Source: Flavobacterium sp. Root420 (GTDB lineage Bacteria > Bacteroidota > Bacteroidia > Flavobacteriales > Flavobacteriaceae). From it: DNA of 64,000 bases. Below, one piece after another: positions 1 to 7,783 of the stretch (the first letter of the stretch is position 1; the number at the start of each line of letters is the position of its first letter). The notes beneath the pieces were generated by a model that worked only from the letters and a program-made list of their open reading frames with translations, was not told the origin of the DNA and did no database searches. Position numbers and translations under genes: made by a program. Where the stretch lies: positions 1 to 64,000 of the forward strand of contig NZ_LMEF01000007.1 in the NCBI RefSeq assembly GCF_001427905.1, read 5' to 3'.

Positions 1-45
1 CGCTTACAACGGATCTTTTTAAATCCCGTTATAAGCGTTTTTTTG
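1..45. terminator. Hairpin terminator at left edge
   Basis: Arms at 1-14 and 23-37 (CGCTTA.AACGG against CCGTTATAAGCG, one mismatch) are followed by seven T at 38-44. It reads as a factor-independent terminator for a plus-strand gene left of the window. Bases 46-162 hold nothing recognisable. Confidence 0.6.
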
Positions 46-162
46 TTGTCTAAAAAATAAACCTGATTAAAATAAGGGATGTTTTTCAGTGCCCTCTTAT
101 TTCTAATAGCGTTTTTTTATGTTCTAAATTTTCTATAGAAAACAGTTAACAAACCAACAACT

Positions 163-1272
163 CTAATCACCAATATCTGGAATATAAAGCTTTGCTATTT
201 TTTCAATGATTTCTTCCGGAGAGCTGCCTGTAAGATTTGTAAAAAGAATGATTGTAAGATTATCTTTTGGGTAAATAATAAAGGCTGCACGGCCACCGCC
301 TATAGGCGCAACTGCGGGATGGTTTTGTCGGGTAATTACTGGCCAGCCTAAAGCATACGCATTTAAAAGTCCGCCAAAACCATCATAAGATCCATTGTTC
401 AGTTTTACAGGCTCCCAAATAATATCGATATCCTCATTTTTTTTAAGAAGTTTCCCTGATTGCAGACCCATTATCCATTTTGCCATTTCCTCAGCTGTGG
501 TAAATGCACCGGCATCGGTTATCATTTTTGATGGAAATTCTTCATATGTTTCCTTTAATTTAGTTCCCTTTATATTTTCATACGTTATTTTGTCCTGATG
601 ATAGTAGCTATACGTAGGGCATTTATTTTGAATTACATCATAGGAATTTCCATAGTATATCTCCTTCATTCCCACGACATCGAACTGATTTTTGCGAACA
701 AATTTTTCAAATCCTACAGCGCTGCATTTTTCAATAATACGTTGCAAAATATAATAGTTGGTAGCATTATAATTAAACTTTTCTCCAACTTCAGATTGTA
801 ATGGTAATTTTTTGACCATTAACCACGCTGAATCTTGTCCCTTGTCTCCAATAAGACCTTTCTCATCCTCAATATCCGGAAGCCCGGATGTATGGCTCAT
901 CAATTGTTTTATTGTTATTTTTTTCCAATTTTCGGGAATAGAGTCTATATATTGGGAAATACGATCATTAATATTGAGTTTATTTTGCTCTTGTAATTGC
1001 ATTATAGCAACTGAGGTAAAAACTTTAGAGATAGAATTTATCGAAAAGATGGTATTCGTTTTCACAGGTATTGAAAATGCTATGTTAGCAACTCCAACTG
1101 CTTCGGATAATAGAATCTTATTGTCTTTAAGGACAACCAGCTGGCAGCCAGGAATTTTTTTCTCCTCCATTTCTTTTTTGAGGCAGTTAATAATTTCCTT
1201 TTTTTTATTTTGAGATAAAACCAAATTGCCGGAAAAAATTACTATCAATAAAATATAAATTTTAATTCTCAT
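163..1272 (-). CDS. Serine hydrolase, beta-lactamase/penicillin-binding family
   Basis: A 369-residue secreted protein with a signal peptide over about residues 1-20. The beta-lactamase (class C/AmpC-like) fold is indicated by the S80-I-S-K83 catalytic tetrad, the 'MSHTSGLPD' segment near 125-133, the Y168-N-A-T-N-Y segment in the place of the YxN box, and a glycine-rich 'PIGGGRAAF' stretch near the C-terminus. The third residue of the YxN box is Ala rather than Asn, so this is more likely an esterase/peptidase relative than a true beta-lactamase. It stands alone and is not part of an operon; the substrate cannot be read from the sequence. The start is chosen because it begins the signal peptide and sits just below a -7 box at 1290-1297. 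Confidence 0.85.
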   Translation of the reverse strand: MRIKIYILLIVIFSGNLVLSQNKKKEIINCLKKEMEEKKIPGCQLVVLKDNKILLSEAVGVANIAFSIPVKTNTIFSINSISKVFTSVAIMQLQEQNKLNINDRISQYIDSIPENWKKITIKQLMSHTSGLPDIEDEKGLIGDKGQDSAWLMVKKLPLQSEVGEKFNYNATNYYILQRIIEKCSAVGFEKFVRKNQFDVVGMKEIYYGNSYDVIQNKCPTYSYYHQDKITYENIKGTKLKETYEEFPSKMITDAGAFTTAEEMAKWIMGLQSGKLLKKNEDIDIIWEPVKLNNGSYDGFGGLLNAYALGWPVITRQNHPAVAPIGGGRAAFIIYPKDNLTIILFTNLTGSSPEEIIEKIAKLYIPDIGD

Positions 1273-1289
1273 TATAGTGTTAGGTTTCT

Positions 1290-1297
1290 CAAAGTTA
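1290..1297 (-). promoter_or_regulatory. Candidate -7 box for the serine hydrolase gene
   Basis: On the minus strand this reads TAACTTTG, matching the Bacteroidota TAnnTTTG -7 element. It would give a leader of only about 10 nt. No clear TTG -33 element is seen at the expected spacing. Confidence 0.4.
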
Positions 1298-1470
1298 CAT
1301 ATTTATATATTAGTCTAAAATTAATTCAATTCGGCAAAACTGTAAAGGGATAAAGTTGACAAACTAGTCAGGAATTATTTCAGCAAAGCTTCTTAAAATC
1401 GTGTATAAAATGGTTCGTAAACAGGTTCTTAAGAACCCTTAACCTATAAAACTCTATAATATTTTTTCAC

Positions 1471-1478
1471 TATATTTG
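1471..1478 (+). promoter_or_regulatory. Candidate -7 box for the PQQ-propeller gene
   Basis: TATATTTG matches TAnnTTTG and lies about 95 nt upstream of the start at 1573. The 300-base gap 1273-1572 otherwise holds only the divergent -7 box at 1290-1297 and AT-rich sequence. Confidence 0.4.
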
Positions 1479-1572
1479 ACCTGAATACTGGTTTGCTTAT
1501 TAACTTCAAAGTAATAAATATCAATACATTAACCAATACTCAATCAATTTTTATAAACCCCAAATTTTAAAA

Positions 1573-2772
1573 ATGAGAAAAAACCTAATTGCGCTCTTAT
1601 TTGTATTTACTGTTCTAAATATGTCTGGGCAAACGCCAACCCTTTCACAACCTGTCGAAACTAGTGCTACTAATACAGTTTCAGCCATTAGTGATGTGGT
1701 CACTAATAAAACCATAAGTCCGGTTAAAAAAGTTCCGTTAGACGAAGCTTTAATCCTAATTTATGATTATGATGGTACCCTTTTTACATTTGATTTAGAA
1801 TCTGAAACAATTGCCTGGACTGTAAAAGCTACAGATTCACATACTGAAATGTGTGCCAATAAAGTAACACTAAATGATGGAGTTCTATACGTTCCGTTTA
1901 TTAATGGCGAAATTTTTGCGATTGATAACCAAACCGGTGCTGTTTTTTGGAAATCAAGAATAGGCAATAGCACAGATCAAATTGTTTTAAAAGATCAAAT
2001 TCCAATTATACAGGATGGGAAACTGTTTATAACAGCTCAAAATCAAAATATTTATGCTCTTAATTTAAAAGACGGCAGTTTACTATGGAACTACAAGCTG
2101 GATTCGCCAAATAACGATATTCCGGTTCTCTTTTTTGACAACAAAGTTTTTACCCAAAGCGGGAACTATTTATATAGTTTTGATGCCAATACAGGAAAAC
2201 TTATTTATCAAAAAGACTTTGGAGAAACGATGCACGGAAAACCAGTTACAGATGGTGAAAATGTATTTATAGCAAATGAAAAAAATGTGCTTTTTGCTTT
2301 AAGTTCTACTAAACCAGATATTTTATGGCAATTTAAATTCGATGAAAATCAACATAATGTTAAGGAACGTATATTTTGCAAAGACAAAAAAATATATTTG
2401 GCAGCACAAGGCCCGGAAGTTTCTTCTGTATACGCTGTTGATTCAAAAACAGGAACTCAGCTTTGGAAAACGGATTTTAAAAATGAAACTATCGAATACA
2501 TCATTGAAGAAAGTGATAATATTTGGGGCTATACCCGTAAAGCGAAATTTTTTCAATTGGACATAACTAATGGTGAGATAGCAGCCGAAGCAAAATTAAC
2601 AACCCAGCCTATTTCAAATTTTGAATTTCCGGTTGATGAGTCCTTGTTTTATTATTCAGATGCCGCTTTAATTCAACTTGATTTAAAAACCAAAGATGAA
2701 AACGAAGTTTATTTGAGAACTTCAATTAAGGACAATGCTTATAGTGCATATGTAAAGATAATTCGACAATAA
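1573..2772 (+). CDS. PQQ-like beta-propeller repeat protein
   Basis: A 399-residue protein with a cleavable signal peptide (about 1-19, ending near 'MSGQT'). After a Thr/Val-rich linker of about 40 residues, the body consists of PQQ/quinoprotein-type repeats with the AxDxxTGxxxW pattern, for example 'AIDNQTGAVFWKS', 'ALNLKDGSLLWNY', 'SFDANTGKLIYQK' and 'AVDSKTGTQLWKT'. That is enough for a single propeller. No heme-binding or dehydrogenase extension is present, so this is probably a periplasmic scaffold or binding protein rather than an enzyme. It is a single gene; a strong bidirectional terminator lies directly after the stop. Function unknown. Confidence 0.8.
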   Translation: MRKNLIALLFVFTVLNMSGQTPTLSQPVETSATNTVSAISDVVTNKTISPVKKVPLDEALILIYDYDGTLFTFDLESETIAWTVKATDSHTEMCANKVTLNDGVLYVPFINGEIFAIDNQTGAVFWKSRIGNSTDQIVLKDQIPIIQDGKLFITAQNQNIYALNLKDGSLLWNYKLDSPNNDIPVLFFDNKVFTQSGNYLYSFDANTGKLIYQKDFGETMHGKPVTDGENVFIANEKNVLFALSSTKPDILWQFKFDENQHNVKERIFCKDKKIYLAAQGPEVSSVYAVDSKTGTQLWKTDFKNETIEYIIEESDNIWGYTRKAKFFQLDITNGEIAAEAKLTTQPISNFEFPVDESLFYYSDAALIQLDLKTKDENEVYLRTSIKDNAYSAYVKIIRQ

Positions 2773-2813
2773 AAAAAGAAGCTGTCTCGATAATGAGGCA
2801 GCTTCTTTTTTTT
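2771..2813. terminator. Bidirectional terminator
   Basis: A near-perfect hairpin (AAGAAGCTGTCTC / GAGGCAGCTTCTT around a 6-nt loop) is flanked by A-run and T-run. It lies between the convergent stops of the propeller gene and the methyltransferase gene and would serve both. Confidence 0.85.
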
Positions 2814-3657
2814 ATTTCTCTCCATAAATCACCAAAGCACTTGAGTCAATTACAATATTCCCGTCCGGAAATTTTTCATTAACTGCGGCATACGTTTCGG
2901 TTTTTATTTTTTCTTTCATAGTATCATTGGCATTTGCAAGAGCAGCAACTATAGGAGCAGCAACTTCTGTCTGCATACCCCAATAAGCATCGACTGTTTT
3001 GCAGTTCAATTTTCCTGACACTTCTACCTGAGAAACATTCTTCAATCCGGCTTGCAAAAATAAATCTGAAATAAATCCGTCTTTGGCACAACGAAATATC
3101 CCCGGCGAACCTGGAGGCGGGGCCGGAAGCTCCATATTTCTGTTTATTGTTCCCATAGTAGCAGTGACCCAAAAATTCTTTTCGGGAACATTCCAGACAG
3201 CCGTAGCAATTCTTCCTCCGGGTTTAAGAACACGAACCATCTCTTTGGCGGCTAATAGCATGTCTGGAAAAAACATAAATCCAAATCGACAACTTATAGC
3301 GTCAAATGTATTATCAGGAAAAGGAAGTTCACACACATCGCAGGTAACGGTTTCAATATTTTTAATACCTCTTGAAGCTGCATTTTCACGGGCTATTGCC
3401 AGCATGTCATCAGCAAGATCCGTCATGATTACTTTACCTCCGGATAATTTTTCAGCAATGGTCAATGCGGGCTCTCCAGTGCCCGACGCAACATCGAGGA
3501 TAAGATCATTATGCTGTGGGTTTAATAACCGAATTATTTCATCTCCCATGGGTTTTAAAAAATCCATTACGAGTTCATCCCATTTCTTCCAGCCTCCTGA
3601 AAATTTGTTCCAGGATTGCTTTTGTTGATCACGAATTTGTTCTAGGTCTTGTTCCAT
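2812..3657 (-). CDS. Class I SAM-dependent methyltransferase
   Basis: A 281-residue cytoplasmic protein. The Rossmann methyltransferase fold is shown by motif I 'ILDVASGTGEPAL' near residues 53-65, an acidic motif II region ('VIMTDLADDML'), a 'VTCDVCELPFPDNTFDAI' segment, and a 'FMFFPDMLLAAKEMVRVLKPGG' stretch typical of UbiE/Methyltransf_11 proteins. A Pro-rich loop ('PAPPPGSPG') follows. The acceptor substrate is unknown. It shares a convergent terminator with the upstream propeller gene; nothing links the two functionally. Confidence 0.85.
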   Translation of the reverse strand: MEQDLEQIRDQQKQSWNKFSGGWKKWDELVMDFLKPMGDEIIRLLNPQHNDLILDVASGTGEPALTIAEKLSGGKVIMTDLADDMLAIARENAASRGIKNIETVTCDVCELPFPDNTFDAISCRFGFMFFPDMLLAAKEMVRVLKPGGRIATAVWNVPEKNFWVTATMGTINRNMELPAPPPGSPGIFRCAKDGFISDLFLQAGLKNVSQVEVSGKLNCKTVDAYWGMQTEVAAPIVAALANANDTMKEKIKTETYAAVNEKFPDGNIVIDSSALVIYGEK

Positions 3658-3790
3658 TTTCTTAAATTTTTGATGTTTAATAGAATTCTTTCTTCCAATG
3701 TGAGAATGGCGTACAACTAATTAATACCAACAATAAAAACAAATCAAATGAAGGAAGTATATGGTATGGAAGAAGATATTTTTTAATAAA

Positions 3791-3798
3791 CAAAGATA
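3791..3798 (-). promoter_or_regulatory. Candidate promoter of the methyltransferase gene
   Basis: On the minus strand this reads TATCTTTG (TAnnTTTG), with a TTTG at 3815-3818 about 16 nt upstream as a possible -33 element. The leader would be about 125 nt. The 340-base gap 3658-3997 otherwise contains only the terminator hairpin at 3899-3970. Confidence 0.4.
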
Positions 3799-3898
3799 CA
3801 AAATATTAAAAATACAAATCATTGATTATCAGTTTATTAATTTGAATTAATTTCTTCAAATCTTTTGTAAAATGCTTTATCAACCATTGTAAACCACC

Positions 3899-3970
3899 AA
3901 AAACTCCATAATTTGAAATACCCCCAGACAATGTCTAACTTCTTGGGGCATTTCAAATTATGGAGTTTTT
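3899..3970. terminator. Long hairpin terminator after the VOC gene
   Basis: Arms of about 26 nt (3899-3925 and 3945-3970; AAAAACTCCATAATTTGAAA... against its complement) enclose a 19-nt loop and end in a T-run on either strand. It sits just beyond the stop of the minus-strand VOC gene at 3998. Confidence 0.75.
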
Positions 3971-3997
3971 TATGAAATTATATGAAAACTATTCTTT

Positions 3998-4414
3998 TTA
4001 CATCGGTTCCCAAAGTTCTATTTTATTGCCATCGGCATCCATGATATGAACAAATTTTCCGTAATCGTAAGTGGCAACTTCATCCAGAATGGTTACTCCG
4101 TTTTCTTTTAGATTTTCCAAAAGTCCTTCAAGATTCTGAACTCTGTAATTAATCATAAACTCTTTTTTGGACGGTGCAAAATAGTCATCTCCCTTCTTAA
4201 AAGTACTCCACTGAAGTGCTTCGATTTCATCCGGATTATTAATGTTTCTGGACTTAAAAGTCGAACCCCAATCATTTACATCTAGTCCTAAATTTTTCGC
4301 ATACCAATCTTTTGTCTCTTTCGGATTATCTGAAAAAAAGAAAATCCCGCCAATTCCTGTCACTTTTGGTGTTTTATCAGAAACTGAGTTGTCTGATTTT
4401 TTTGAGTCTTCCAT
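3998..4414 (-). CDS. VOC (glyoxalase/bleomycin-resistance fold) protein
   Basis: A 138-residue cytoplasmic protein with a single vicinal-oxygen-chelate module pattern: 'GIGGIFFFSDNPKETKDWYAKNLGLDVNDWG' (residues about 21-51), 'FMINYRVQNLEGLLENLKENGV' and the C-terminal 'DYGKFVHIMDADGNKIELWEP'. The C-terminal Glu of 'KIELWEP' is the usual metal ligand. VOC proteins act as glyoxalases, dioxygenases or antibiotic-binding proteins, and the specific activity cannot be assigned. It is monocistronic, with its own -7 box and terminator. Confidence 0.8.
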   Translation of the reverse strand: MEDSKKSDNSVSDKTPKVTGIGGIFFFSDNPKETKDWYAKNLGLDVNDWGSTFKSRNINNPDEIEALQWSTFKKGDDYFAPSKKEFMINYRVQNLEGLLENLKENGVTILDEVATYDYGKFVHIMDADGNKIELWEPM

Positions 4415-4440
4415 AGTTTTTGATTTTAGTTATAGTCTTA

Positions 4441-4448
4441 CAAATTTA
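4441..4448 (-). promoter_or_regulatory. Candidate -7 box for the VOC gene
   Basis: The minus strand reads TAAATTTG (TAnnTTTG), giving a leader of about 20 nt before the start at 4414. No good -33 element is visible. Confidence 0.4.
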
Positions 4449-4499
4449 AGACATATAGCATTTTATATTACTTAAGATGAATTAAATCTTCGTATGCAC

Positions 4500-5003
4500 T
4501 TATATTTCCTTTGTTAACCGGTCCATTTCTTTTAGCAAAGTTGGCATTCTAAATTCGCCGGCCATACTTTCCACTTTTTGGAAAGCATCATCCAATTCAA
4601 TTCCAATTGCCGTAACATATAACGGTTTCTGACTATCGCCTCTAAATAAACTTCTTTTATCTTTTTCTATTGATGCAAAATTGGTTTTAGCAACGCCAAT
4701 TATTGGAATTTCCTGATTCAGTTTTTCGTATAAATGACCTCCTAAACCATATTTCTTTTCATCATCTAAATAAACAAATCCGTCCACCACAATTGCTTCG
4801 ACCTTTTTTAAATCGATTTGATTTAATAAACTCAAAATACAAGGCAGTTCTCTTTTGTAAAATTCTCCCGGAATATATTCTGCTACATTATCTATTATTT
4901 CTGTGTGAATTTTGAAATCTGTACTTTGATTCCATTCCTGAAATTCCAGACAAACAGTTTTTGCTTTTCCGTCAAAGTAGTAAGTATCGAATGCTACTAT
5001 CAT
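4500..5003 (-). CDS. Divergent endonuclease V family protein
   Basis: A 167-residue cytoplasmic protein with the endonuclease V layout. D6 in 'AFDTYY' aligns with the first catalytic Asp. 'EYIPGEFYKRELP' (about 43-55) carries the Tyr wedge/PYxPG element and the catalytic Glu. 'AIVVDGFVYLDD...GLGGHLY' (about 70-92) carries the second Asp and the G-x-HL element, followed by 'IPIIGVAKTNF'. Classical EndoV is about 220 residues and carries an HPR loop after VDG; here the N-terminus is short and HPR is replaced by an acidic LDDEKK stretch. EndoV nicks DNA or RNA next to deoxyinosine/inosine. Last gene of a three-gene cluster, 6 bp after the preceding one. Confidence 0.65.
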   Translation of the reverse strand: MIVAFDTYYFDGKAKTVCLEFQEWNQSTDFKIHTEIIDNVAEYIPGEFYKRELPCILSLLNQIDLKKVEAIVVDGFVYLDDEKKYGLGGHLYEKLNQEIPIIGVAKTNFASIEKDKRSLFRGDSQKPLYVTAIGIELDDAFQKVESMAGEFRMPTLLKEMDRLTKEI

Positions 5004-5009
5004 AAAAAT

Positions 5010-5537
5010 TTAATCTTTATCGGGATAAAACATTTTACCGATTAGGTATTGAAATCCAAAGCCAACAATGAAGCAAATTCCTAGTGGCAACAAGAGCTCA
5101 ATATATCTGAATTCACTTCTGTTTCCAAAGAAAAAATTAAATGTTACAGGAAATAATCCTGCAATAATTATCGAACGAATCATTCCTGCCAAAGGCTTTT
5201 CATTGTATCCCAAATAGCCTGCAATTCCGCACACGATAGCTACAAACAAATACCAGGCTGGATTCGTAACTCCAAATACAGAACCAGAAACAGAAGCAAA
5301 CAATACAACACAATCTGCAATATGTTTTTCTTTTTCGTTTTCTTTCTTTTCTTCTGCGTCTCTAAAAAGCTCTTCCCTATATTCTTTAATGACTTTATTG
5401 ACAAGATATTCTGCGGTATATTCATCAAATCCGGCAACTATTAATTTGATAACCTGATTTTCGATTGCGACTTTATCTTCTTTTAAGTGGGCTTCTTTTA
5501 TGACTTCTATTTGTTGGGGAGAAAGCTTTTTTTCCAT
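5010..5537 (-). CDS. Small hypothetical membrane protein
   Basis: A 175-residue protein of unrecognised family. Residues 1-75 are a charged, helical cytoplasmic region rich in Lys/Glu. They are followed by about four hydrophobic segments (roughly 78-92, 95-112, 120-138 and 148-168) separated by short loops. No catalytic motif is visible. It sits between the DUF5684-like gene (38 bp gap) and the endonuclease V-like gene (6 bp gap) and is probably cotranscribed with both. No function is proposed. Confidence 0.6.
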   Translation of the reverse strand: MEKKLSPQQIEVIKEAHLKEDKVAIENQVIKLIVAGFDEYTAEYLVNKVIKEYREELFRDAEEKKENEKEKHIADCVVLFASVSGSVFGVTNPAWYLFVAIVCGIAGYLGYNEKPLAGMIRSIIIAGLFPVTFNFFFGNRSEFRYIELLLPLGICFIVGFGFQYLIGKMFYPDKD

Positions 5538-5574
5538 AAATTTTATTTCGGATTAAAATATAATGATAGCCGAT

Positions 5575-6372
5575 TTATACTGTTACAGGAATTTCGTTTT
5601 CATTAAAACTCACTTTTCCATAAAACACAGAAGGCAACAATGTCATTCCGAGAGCTAATTTGGAATCAAATCCATTTTCTTTAGCAATTTTTTTATTAAT
5701 GGAATACAGAAAAAAGTATCTGACAAATGGAATAAATACCAATATAATCCAAAGAACAGGTTTTTCGGCAATTTTCAGCAATGTCAATTTATTAAGAATC
5801 GGAATTACGCTATACCATTTATTTTGTCCGTATTTTTTGAAAAGAAAAAACAGATTGAATAAATAAAGTACAATCAACAGAACAAATAATTTATTTTGCA
5901 TTACATTTAAAACTCCAAAGAAATCACCTGAGATTAGTGAATTAAAGAGATTTTGAACAGGGAAAAGAATCGACCCATAAAAAAAGTTAAACTGAGGTTC
6001 CATCAACATAAATGGCCGGTCGAAAAGACCCAGTAGCCCTTCGCCATGCGGAATATGAATACTCTCATAGAATATTTTAAAAAAGCTAAAATCAATTAGA
6101 TAATTTAAAAGATCCGTCAAAAACAAAACAAAAAAAGAAATCACTAAAATATCCTTATAATTGTTTCCGAGTTTAAGATATTCTAAATAGGCTTTTACAA
6201 TTAAAAAGGCGAAAAAAATCTGATAGAAATATTTAACGTAACTAAAAGGTGTTACTGTCGGAAAATATTTTTCATCTAACGATAAGTGATCATTTATTTT
6301 CAATAAAAGGACAAACACAGAAAAAAATAACGAATATTTTAAGGCAATTTTAAGATCAAGTTTTAAATTCAT
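5575..6372 (-). CDS. DUF5684-like integral membrane protein
   Basis: A 265-residue membrane protein with about six to seven hydrophobic helices. The C-terminal part reads 'KKYGQNKWYSVIPILNKLTLLKIAEKP' and then a hydrophobic 'LWIILVFIPFVRYFFLYSINKKIAKENGF', matching the W..IIP.YN...ll.iagkp pattern of DUF5684, a family often found fused to or beside signal peptidase I in Bacteroidota. No Ser/Lys peptidase residues are present here. It is the first gene of a three-gene minus-strand cluster. Function unknown; the family match is by pattern memory only. Confidence 0.55.
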   Translation of the reverse strand: MNLKLDLKIALKYSLFFSVFVLLLKINDHLSLDEKYFPTVTPFSYVKYFYQIFFAFLIVKAYLEYLKLGNNYKDILVISFFVLFLTDLLNYLIDFSFFKIFYESIHIPHGEGLLGLFDRPFMLMEPQFNFFYGSILFPVQNLFNSLISGDFFGVLNVMQNKLFVLLIVLYLFNLFFLFKKYGQNKWYSVIPILNKLTLLKIAEKPVLWIILVFIPFVRYFFLYSINKKIAKENGFDSKLALGMTLLPSVFYGKVSFNENEIPVTV

Positions 6373-6446
6373 TTATTGGAAGGTTTTAGTTTTTGGTTGG
6401 TTTGTTAATGCTAATATAATTTTATTTTTCTTTAAATTCTTAAAAA

Positions 6447-7781
6447 TCAATTTTCCACCAAACAAATCTCAAAACTAGTATTTCCAACTTCACTTTTATA
6501 CGAAATATAACCGCCGTGCGCTTCAATAATATTTTTGGATAAAGTCAGGCCAATTCCGGCACCTTCGTTTCGTGTCGTAAAAAATGGCAGGAATATTTTG
6601 TCTTCTATTTCTTTTTCGATTCCGCGTCCGTTGTCCGTAATTCTGATGAAAGTTCGATTGTCTTTGGCTTCCGCCGAAATTAAAATCTGTTTTTGAGGAA
6701 TGTCTTTTAAAGCATGAATGCAATTCGTTAATAAGTTGATCAGCACCTGCTCGATTTGCTGTGCATCTACATTAATCGAACTTTTAAACCCAATTCCTTT
6801 TACAACTTCAATTCCTTTTTCCTTAAACAACGGATTCATAACCTGAATGCCATTATCAATCAAATGCTGTAATTCTATTTTTTCTTTTTTGGGAGAAGGC
6901 AGCATCGCGAGTTTTCGGTAACCTTCAACAAATTTTTGCAGATGATCACTTCGTCTCAACATCGTTTCGACACTGTTTTTTACATCTTCTAAATCTTCTG
7001 CCGATAAAGAATCTTGTTCTACTAAATCCTGTAGATTCTGGCAAATTGATCGAATTGGCGTTATCGAATTTAATAGCTCATGCGAAATCACTTTCATCAA
7101 ATTTACCCAGGCATCTTTCTCTTTTTTTTCCACTACATTTTGAATGGAATCCAGCAAAACAATAAAATAATCTTTTTCAAATATTTCTGTTCTTGAAGCC
7201 TGCAAAACAAAGGTTTGCTTGTTTTGCTCATTAATACTGATTTCTACAGAAGTTTTTACTTCCTGAAAATCATCTTCTTCAATAATTTCACATAACGATG
7301 GCAACTGATTTTTGAGGTATTTCCATTTTGAAACCTTCGGAACATTAAATTGTTTCGAAAAATATTCATTCATTAAAAAGATATCCCAATCCGAATCCTG
7401 TTTTTGCAAAATGATGATTCCGGTTTCGATATTATTTAAAATCGAACGGTAAATAATGTCTTTTGAAACCTGCTCGTTTTGTTTGTTTTTCAGTGTATCA
7501 TATAATTGAAATAAATCATTGTAGCTTGTGTTGAATTTATGATTAGAAAAATCGGAAGTAAAATCATTCTGCAGGATGGAAGCAATCGTTTTATCGTAAA
7601 GCAAAACAAAATTCCGAACATAAAAATACATTTCGCGAATCAGCAAAAAGACAACAAATAGCCCGAAGACACCCGTAAAAAGCAAATCTATTTTAAAAAA
7701 ATAAATAGCGATTTCGATCATGATAACAATCGCAATCAATCTTAAAAACAGTAGCTTGTATGTCTGAAATGTTTTAAACAT
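6447..7781 (-). CDS. Two-component sensor histidine kinase (NtrB-like)
   Basis: A 444-residue inner-membrane kinase. Two transmembrane helices at about 12-30 and 34-50 are separated by a very short loop, so there is no real periplasmic sensor domain. A PAS-like region follows at about 108-215, then the H-box 'VISHELLNSITPIR' with H234, the N-box around N349-N353, the G1 box 'DNGRGI' near 383-388, and the G2 box 'GAGIGLTLS' near 407-415. It starts 2 bp after the stop of the response regulator and is surely cotranscribed with it. The short-loop topology suggests it senses a membrane or cytoplasmic cue, perhaps through the divergent ABC permeases (inference). Confidence 0.9.
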   Translation of the reverse strand: MFKTFQTYKLLFLRLIAIVIMIEIAIYFFKIDLLFTGVFGLFVVFLLIREMYFYVRNFVLLYDKTIASILQNDFTSDFSNHKFNTSYNDLFQLYDTLKNKQNEQVSKDIIYRSILNNIETGIIILQKQDSDWDIFLMNEYFSKQFNVPKVSKWKYLKNQLPSLCEIIEEDDFQEVKTSVEISINEQNKQTFVLQASRTEIFEKDYFIVLLDSIQNVVEKKEKDAWVNLMKVISHELLNSITPIRSICQNLQDLVEQDSLSAEDLEDVKNSVETMLRRSDHLQKFVEGYRKLAMLPSPKKEKIELQHLIDNGIQVMNPLFKEKGIEVVKGIGFKSSINVDAQQIEQVLINLLTNCIHALKDIPQKQILISAEAKDNRTFIRITDNGRGIEKEIEDKIFLPFFTTRNEGAGIGLTLSKNIIEAHGGYISYKSEVGNTSFEICLVEN

Positions 7782-7783
7782 AA

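Noticed and set aside
812..1213. 133-aa plus-strand ORF
   Set aside because: Antisense to the serine hydrolase, which has clear family motifs.
3083..3628. 181-aa plus-strand ORF
   Set aside because: Antisense shadow of the methyltransferase gene, with composition unlike a real protein.
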